From Anaerolineales bacterium (GTDB lineage Bacteria > Chloroflexota > Anaerolineae > Anaerolineales > UBA4823), in NCBI GenBank assembly GCA_020853835.1, contig JADYYC010000412.1:1-11449 (forward strand): a stretch of 11,449 nucleotides of DNA, in the 5' to 3' direction. The notes under the pieces were generated by a model. That model was not told where the DNA came from, did no database searches, and saw only the letters and a program-made list of their open reading frames with translations. Below are positions 8,018 through 11,449 of this stretch, one piece after another. The stretch's first letter is position 1, and each line of letters starts with the position of its first letter. Both the position numbers and the translations under genes were made by a program.

Positions 8018-9622
8018 ATGCGCGCTGCCCTGCATGTGCTTGGTGCGGTGATTGTGCTTGGAGTCCTTTTTGCGGCCCAGGCACTGAAGGCGGGACAGGT
8101 CCTTGCTCAAGAAAGCGCGCGCAAAATCACCATCGTCGAGCCCTATACTGAATACGAATGGTGGCTGCTGGGCTGGTCTGACAGCGCAGTGCTCTGCCGC
8201 ATTTTGATCGATCACGACGGGCTGCCCACCCTGAATGAGGTCGCGGTGGACTGCGGGCAGGAACTGGCGGGCAAATGGCAGGTCACGCCGCCCTGCACTT
8301 ACGAAGAAGCCCGGCTTTGCAGAGGGGTGTACCTGTTTCACGCGTCCACGGCGCCAAAAGAGCGTGAGGTGGTGGTCACGCTGCCTTCCCCAGTCGTCTG
8401 GGTGAACCTGGAAGGCTGCGCCCCCGTACCCCCGACAAATTTCTGCGCCAGCCTGCCATCCCTGGTGTTCACGACCGAAGAACCGCTGCCCGACTATCAA
8501 ATTTTGTCCATCCAGGGAACTTATGACGACGAGCCCTTTTTCTGCCAGGGCGAGACCTGCCAACTCCCGCTGCGCACTTCGCCGCCGCTGGGCTCCACCA
8601 TTCAGTTCTGGGCGAATTCGAGCTATGGCGATGCAAGCCCACAGTACACGGCCCAGGTGCGCGTCATCGAGACGGGCGTCACGCCCGAACCGGGCGGGGA
8701 GGGGTTTTACGTCAACGTGATCAGCTCGCAATGGCTGGGGGATACGCTGGCAAGCTGCGCGGCCATCTGGGAGGCGTTTCCGCCGGTCGGCACTCCGCCA
8801 GCCTGGCTCTCGACCCCCGATTACTTCGACCTGCTGGCGTCCGAAAAGCCTTATTACTACCTGGCGGGGCGGCTGATCGTCCAGGGCCTTGTGGACGCCT
8901 CGGACTGTCCTAGCGGGGGCATGCTCCCGAACGGTTACGCCGACGCCTGCGGGCTGGACCGCTCGCGCCCCTTGCTGGCCGAATGGCAAAACCAGTTCGA
9001 CCAGCGCATTATCGAGGTCAGCCAGGACACCGGCGTGCCAGCCCAACTGATGAAAAACCTGTTTGCCCAGGAGAGCCAGTTCTGGCCGGGCGTGTTCCAG
9101 TTCCCGTTCGAATTCGGGCTAGGCCAGATCACCGAACAGGGCGCCGACCCAATTTTGATCTGGAACCAGGATTTTTTCAACAGCTTTTGCCCGCTGGTGA
9201 TCTCTCAGGAAAGCTGCGACAAGGGTTATCTCGGGCTCAACGAGCGCGACCGGGCGCTGCTGCGCGGCGCGCTGGCGCTACAAGCGAGCGCGGACTGCAA
9301 AGACTGCCCGACCGGGATCGACCTGTCGAACGCCAACTTCACCGTCTCGCTCTTTGCCAACACGCTCATCGCCAACTGTTCCCAGGTCGCCCGCACCATC
9401 TACACCGCTACCAACCAGATGGCCGGCCGCCTGGTCACTTATGAGGACCTCTGGCGCTTTACGATCGCCAATTACCACGCCGGTCCAGGCTGCGTCTCTT
9501 ATGCGCTCCACCAGGCCTGGGATCAAAGCAACAGCCTGACCTGGGAGACCGTCGCTCCAAACTTCACCGAGACCTGTAAAGGCGTGGTACCCTACGTGGA
9601 TCAGATCACGAAAGAGCCCTGA
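8018..9622 (+). CDS. Secreted Cys-rich protein with lytic-transglycosylase/lysozyme-like C-terminal half
   Basis: 534-residue exported protein, probably a cell-wall hydrolase or a remodelled relative. The N-terminus (MRAALH followed by a hydrophobic core, cleavage likely after QVLA) is a classical signal peptide. Residues about 35-240 are beta-rich without a family I recognise. From about 330 the chain follows the order of SLT-type transglycosylases: a helix ending in FAQES with Glu352 as the candidate catalytic acid, then FGLGQIT (366-372), resembling the GxGLMQ motif, and NYHAGPGC (485-492), resembling AYNAG. The interval between Glu352 and the last motif, about 130 residues, seems longer than in typical SLT domains. 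The mature chain has 18 Cys, an even number, spread over both halves, which suggests disulfide stabilisation outside the cell. ATG 8018 is supported by the signal peptide and by promoter position. It converges on the rho unit. The substrate, and whether it is active, are unproven. Confidence 0.75.
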   Translation: MRAALHVLGAVIVLGVLFAAQALKAGQVLAQESARKITIVEPYTEYEWWLLGWSDSAVLCRILIDHDGLPTLNEVAVDCGQELAGKWQVTPPCTYEEARLCRGVYLFHASTAPKEREVVVTLPSPVVWVNLEGCAPVPPTNFCASLPSLVFTTEEPLPDYQILSIQGTYDDEPFFCQGETCQLPLRTSPPLGSTIQFWANSSYGDASPQYTAQVRVIETGVTPEPGGEGFYVNVISSQWLGDTLASCAAIWEAFPPVGTPPAWLSTPDYFDLLASEKPYYYLAGRLIVQGLVDASDCPSGGMLPNGYADACGLDRSRPLLAEWQNQFDQRIIEVSQDTGVPAQLMKNLFAQESQFWPGVFQFPFEFGLGQITEQGADPILIWNQDFFNSFCPLVISQESCDKGYLGLNERDRALLRGALALQASADCKDCPTGIDLSNANFTVSLFANTLIANCSQVARTIYTATNQMAGRLVTYEDLWRFTIANYHAGPGCVSYALHQAWDQSNSLTWETVAPNFTETCKGVVPYVDQITKEP

Positions 9623-9662
9623 TCCGGGCCGGCGGGCGCGCCAGCTACTGGCGTCGGGCAGG

Positions 9663-9714
9663 AAAAACAAAGCTGACCCCTGTGGACTCTCGGAAGAGCG
9701 CAGGGGTCAGCTTT
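9663..9714 (-). terminator. Intrinsic terminator of the rho/small-protein unit, hairpin possibly bidirectional
   Basis: A perfect 14-bp inverted repeat, AAAGCTGACCCCTG at 9669-9682 and its complement at 9701-9714, encloses an 18-base loop that itself holds a 4-bp inner stem (9687-9690 with 9695-9698). On the minus strand the stem is followed by GTTTTT, a good intrinsic terminator for the leftward genes. On the plus strand the 3' flank is CTTTCACTAG, a weaker U-tract. A smaller hairpin, CGCCAG-CTA-CTGGCG at 9639-9653, lies between this and the stop of the secreted gene and could help end rightward transcripts. Confidence 0.8.
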
Positions 9715-9729
9715 CACTAGACAATGACA

Positions 9730-9915
9730 TTACTCCAACAGCAGCCCGGCGAGCCGCAAGAACTCGTCCCACTCCTCTTGAAAGAAGTGCAGCGTGACGT
9801 TGTTCAGCTCCAGATGAAACGTGGTCTCTCCATCCGGCTCGTTAGCCTTCCAGACCAGGTAATTATCTGTCTCAACCACCACCTCTGTGTTGGGTTCGGG
9901 TCCATTTTTCGCCAT
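9730..9915 (-). CDS. Small acidic protein downstream of rho, unknown function
   Basis: 61-residue soluble protein with no recognised family. It has 10 Glu and 3 Asp against 2 Lys and 1 Arg, giving a net charge near -10. The pattern suggests four short beta-strands (EVVVETDN, YLVWKANE, TTFHLELN, NVTLHFF) followed by an amphipathic helix (QEEWDEFLRLAGLLL). No signal peptide, membrane segment or Cys. The ATG at 9913-9915 has a near-ideal AGGAGGA site (complement of 9921-9927) with a 5-base spacer, which argues strongly that it is a real, well translated gene. It starts 19 bases after the rho stop on the same strand and is followed by the terminator at 9663-9714, so it is almost certainly cotranscribed with rho. 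Known small Rho regulators such as YaeO/Rof are also acidic and beta-rich, so a Rho-related role is possible, but this is inference from context and composition only. Confidence 0.8.
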   Translation of the reverse strand: MAKNGPEPNTEVVVETDNYLVWKANEPDGETTFHLELNNVTLHFFQEEWDEFLRLAGLLLE

Positions 9916-9920
9916 TTTGA

Positions 9921-9927
9921 TCCTCCT
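9921..9927 (-). promoter_or_regulatory. Near-consensus ribosome binding site of the small acidic gene
   Basis: The minus strand reads AGGAGGA, then five bases, then ATG. It is the best Shine-Dalgarno match in the window and fixes the start of the 61-codon gene. It lies in the 19-base gap after the rho stop codon. Confidence 0.85.
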
Positions 9928-9934
9928 GGTTGTC

Positions 9935-11212
9935 CTAATTCTCTTCGGTCAGGGTTTCGAGGAACTCCTGATTGTTGGCTGTGCGCTGAAGCCGCTGTAA
10001 GATCGCCTCGGTTGCGGTTGAGGAATCGAGGCCGGCGCCCAGCGGCGGGGAACTGACCATCTGATCGTACATGCGCCGCATAAGCCAGACCCGGGGGGTG
10101 ATATCGGGGCCCAACAACAGCTCTTCCCGCCGCGTGGAGGAGCGCTCGATATCGATGGCTGGGAAGACCCGCCGCTCCTGCAACCGCCGCGAAAGGTGCA
10201 GCTCCATGTTGCCGGTGCCTTTGAACTCTTCGTACACCACGTCGTCCATGCGCGAGCCGGTGTCGATCAGGCAGGTGGCGATGATGGTCAGCGACCCGCC
10301 CTCCTCGATGTTGCGCGCCGCCCCAAAGAAGCGCTTCGGGGGGTAGAGCGCGGAGGGGTCGATCCCGCCGGAGAGCGTCCGCCCGGAGGGCGTCACGACG
10401 AGGTTGTAGGCGCGCGCCAGGCGGGTGATCGAATCCATCAGAATGACCACATCGCGACCGATCTCGACCAGGCGCTTGGCGCGCTCGAGCGCCATTTCAG
10501 CCACACGGACATGGGAGGTCACCGGCTCGTCAAAGGTGGACGAGATCACCTCGGCGTCCACCGAGCGGTCCATATCGGTCACTTCCTCGGGGCGCTCGCC
10601 GATCAGGGCCACCATCAAATGCACTTCGGGGTATTTGGTCGAAATAGAGTTGGCGATTTGCTTGAGGATCGTGGTCTTGCCGGCCTTTGGCGGGGAGACG
10701 ATCAGGCCGCGCTGCCCGCGCCCGATCGGCGTGACCAGGTTGATGAGGCGGGTAGCCAGCGTGTGCCGGTCGGTCTCCAGGTCGAAACGCTCATCGGGGA
10801 AGATGGGCGTCAGGGATTCGAACGTAGCCCGGTATTTTGATTCCTCGGCGTTGACGCCGTTGACCGTCTCCACCTTGAGCAGGCCGTAGTGCCGCTCCGA
10901 CTCGCGCGGCGGGCGCACCTGACCGATGACCAGGTCGCCATTGCGCAAGTTGTAGCGCCGGATTTGCGATTGAGAGACGTACACATCATACGGTCCGGGC
11001 TGATAGTGACCCGAGCGCAGGAATCCGATCCCTTCGCTCATGATTTCGAGGATACCGCCGCGGATTTCGAGACCCTGGCGCTCTGCCTCCACCTGCTGGA
11101 TCTTGAGGATCAAATCCTCCTTTTTCAGCCGGTTGGCATTTTGCACATTCAAGTCCCGGGCCGTTTGACGTAATGTTGCCAGAGATGCGCTTTCCAGTTC
11201 GAGAACTTTCAT
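9935..11212 (-). CDS. rho: Transcription termination factor Rho
   Basis: Complete 425-residue hexameric RNA-dependent ATPase/translocase that releases nascent transcripts from RNA polymerase. It has the Rho N-terminal helical region (about 8-42), the cold-shock-like RNA-binding domain (about 50-115, GFGFLR-like EGIGFLRSG and VSQSQIRRYNLRNGD), Walker A PPKAGKTT (Lys179), catalytic-glutamate segment ALIGERPEEVTDM, Walker B ILMDSITRLARAYN and the EFKGTGNMELHLSRR loop. The length is close to the 419 residues of E. coli Rho, and there is no large N-terminal insertion. Gly205 replaces the Asp that E. coli has at 210. ATG 11210-11212 has a modest AGG at 11218-11220 as ribosome site. The upstream 237 bases contain small dyads that could be regulatory, since rho genes are often autoregulated. 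The acidic 61-residue gene follows 19 bases downstream. Confidence 0.98.
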   Translation of the reverse strand: MKVLELESASLATLRQTARDLNVQNANRLKKEDLILKIQQVEAERQGLEIRGGILEIMSEGIGFLRSGHYQPGPYDVYVSQSQIRRYNLRNGDLVIGQVRPPRESERHYGLLKVETVNGVNAEESKYRATFESLTPIFPDERFDLETDRHTLATRLINLVTPIGRGQRGLIVSPPKAGKTTILKQIANSISTKYPEVHLMVALIGERPEEVTDMDRSVDAEVISSTFDEPVTSHVRVAEMALERAKRLVEIGRDVVILMDSITRLARAYNLVVTPSGRTLSGGIDPSALYPPKRFFGAARNIEEGGSLTIIATCLIDTGSRMDDVVYEEFKGTGNMELHLSRRLQERRVFPAIDIERSSTRREELLLGPDITPRVWLMRRMYDQMVSSPPLGAGLDSSTATEAILQRLQRTANNQEFLETLTEEN

Positions 11213-11449
11213 ATTAACCTGTTATGTTACCCAATGGGATTTGCCTGGTGTTATCACCATGGTGATTCCTTGATGTAGCTCTATGCCCTGCCTCCGACCC
11301 TGAGGCCGCTCAACCTTTTGAACAGCGTCAAAGCTGGTCGAATCGACCGATTAAAAATTTAATGACGTTCAGCTATGGGAGATCAAATTATCCAGAGAAA
11401 GAAACTGATGCACAGATTTAGCTCACGCATAATCCGGAGCTGCCCCAAC
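11213..11449. other. Intergenic region upstream of rho, no convincing gene
   Basis: More AT-rich than the flanking genes. It contains a 14-base perfect palindrome ATCACCATGGTGAT (11253-11266), overlapped by GGTG-TTAT-CACC (11247-11258), so the central CACC could pair with either neighbour. It also holds TTTGA-ACAGCG-TCAAA (11317-11332) and GGTCGA-A-TCGACC (11336-11348). I could not identify a convincing -35/-10 pair for rho. A 25-codon open frame starts at 11375 (+) and runs off the end, without a ribosome site. Confidence 0.6.
11253..11266. repeat. 14-base perfect palindrome in the rho leader region
   Basis: ATCACCATGGTGAT is identical to its own reverse complement and lies 41-54 bases upstream of the rho start codon. 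It could be an operator half-site pair or a small RNA hairpin in the leader. Its regulatory role is inferred only from position. Confidence 0.4.

Noticed and set aside
7970..9046. Open frame of 358 codons on the minus strand, upstream of polA
   Set aside because: It is antisense to the secreted Cys-rich gene, which has a signal peptide, promoter and coherent motifs; the antisense product is rich in Arg, Gly and His and looks non-coding.
10196..10840. Open frame of 214 codons on the plus strand
   Set aside because: It is antisense to the conserved ATPase core of rho and has no features of its own.
11375..11449. 25-codon open frame running off the right edge (+)
   Set aside because: It is too short, has no ribosome site or clear promoter, and the encoded stretch is not recognisable; a real gene beyond the edge cannot be excluded.

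Overview
The window looks like a chromosomal, housekeeping-type segment from a GC-rich bacterium, most likely a member of the Chloroflexota, close to Anaerolineae. This placement is inferred from the overall style of the proteins: a PolX with a PHP domain, a large TPR protein beside polA, secreted proteins with FGxPI/VQYFxxARFE-type repeats, and a small acidic protein behind rho. No search was run. No transposon, phage, CRISPR array, rRNA or tRNA gene was seen.

Layout, left to right. Bases 1-1707 (+) carry a PolX-type DNA polymerase/PHP nuclease that is cut off by the window edge by a few codons. Bases 1746-2717 (+) encode a small secreted protein with two copies of a short repeat and a C-terminal beta/Ig-like region. 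It converges, with one base between the stop codons, on a 777-residue TPR protein (2719-5052, -). Upstream of that, in the same direction, lies a complete three-domain DNA polymerase I (polA, 5092-7896, -). A 121-base divergent region with a consensus promoter separates polA from a secreted, Cys-rich protein with a transglycosylase-like C-terminal half (8018-9622, +). That gene converges on a two-gene unit read leftwards: transcription terminator rho (9935-11212, -), then a 61-residue acidic protein (9730-9915, -). A 14-bp perfect hairpin with a T-tract (9663-9714) ends this unit. The last 237 bases, upstream of rho, hold no convincing gene but contain several small dyads.

How the genes relate: PolX and Pol I both serve DNA repair, Rho serves transcription termination, and the two secreted proteins face the envelope. 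They do not obviously form one pathway. The most interesting points are: (i) PolX has Gln where the third catalytic Asp of the polymerase site should be, while the PHP nuclease site is intact; (ii) a small, strongly acidic protein is translationally well equipped and placed directly behind rho, so it may be a Rho-associated factor; (iii) PolA carries an exact QLDLF clamp-binding-type pentapeptide in its interdomain linker; (iv) both secreted-protein genes appear to be transcribed as leaderless or nearly leaderless mRNAs, while polA, the TPR gene and the gene behind rho have Shine-Dalgarno sites; (v) Rho has Gly at the position of E. coli Asp210, in the bicyclomycin pocket.
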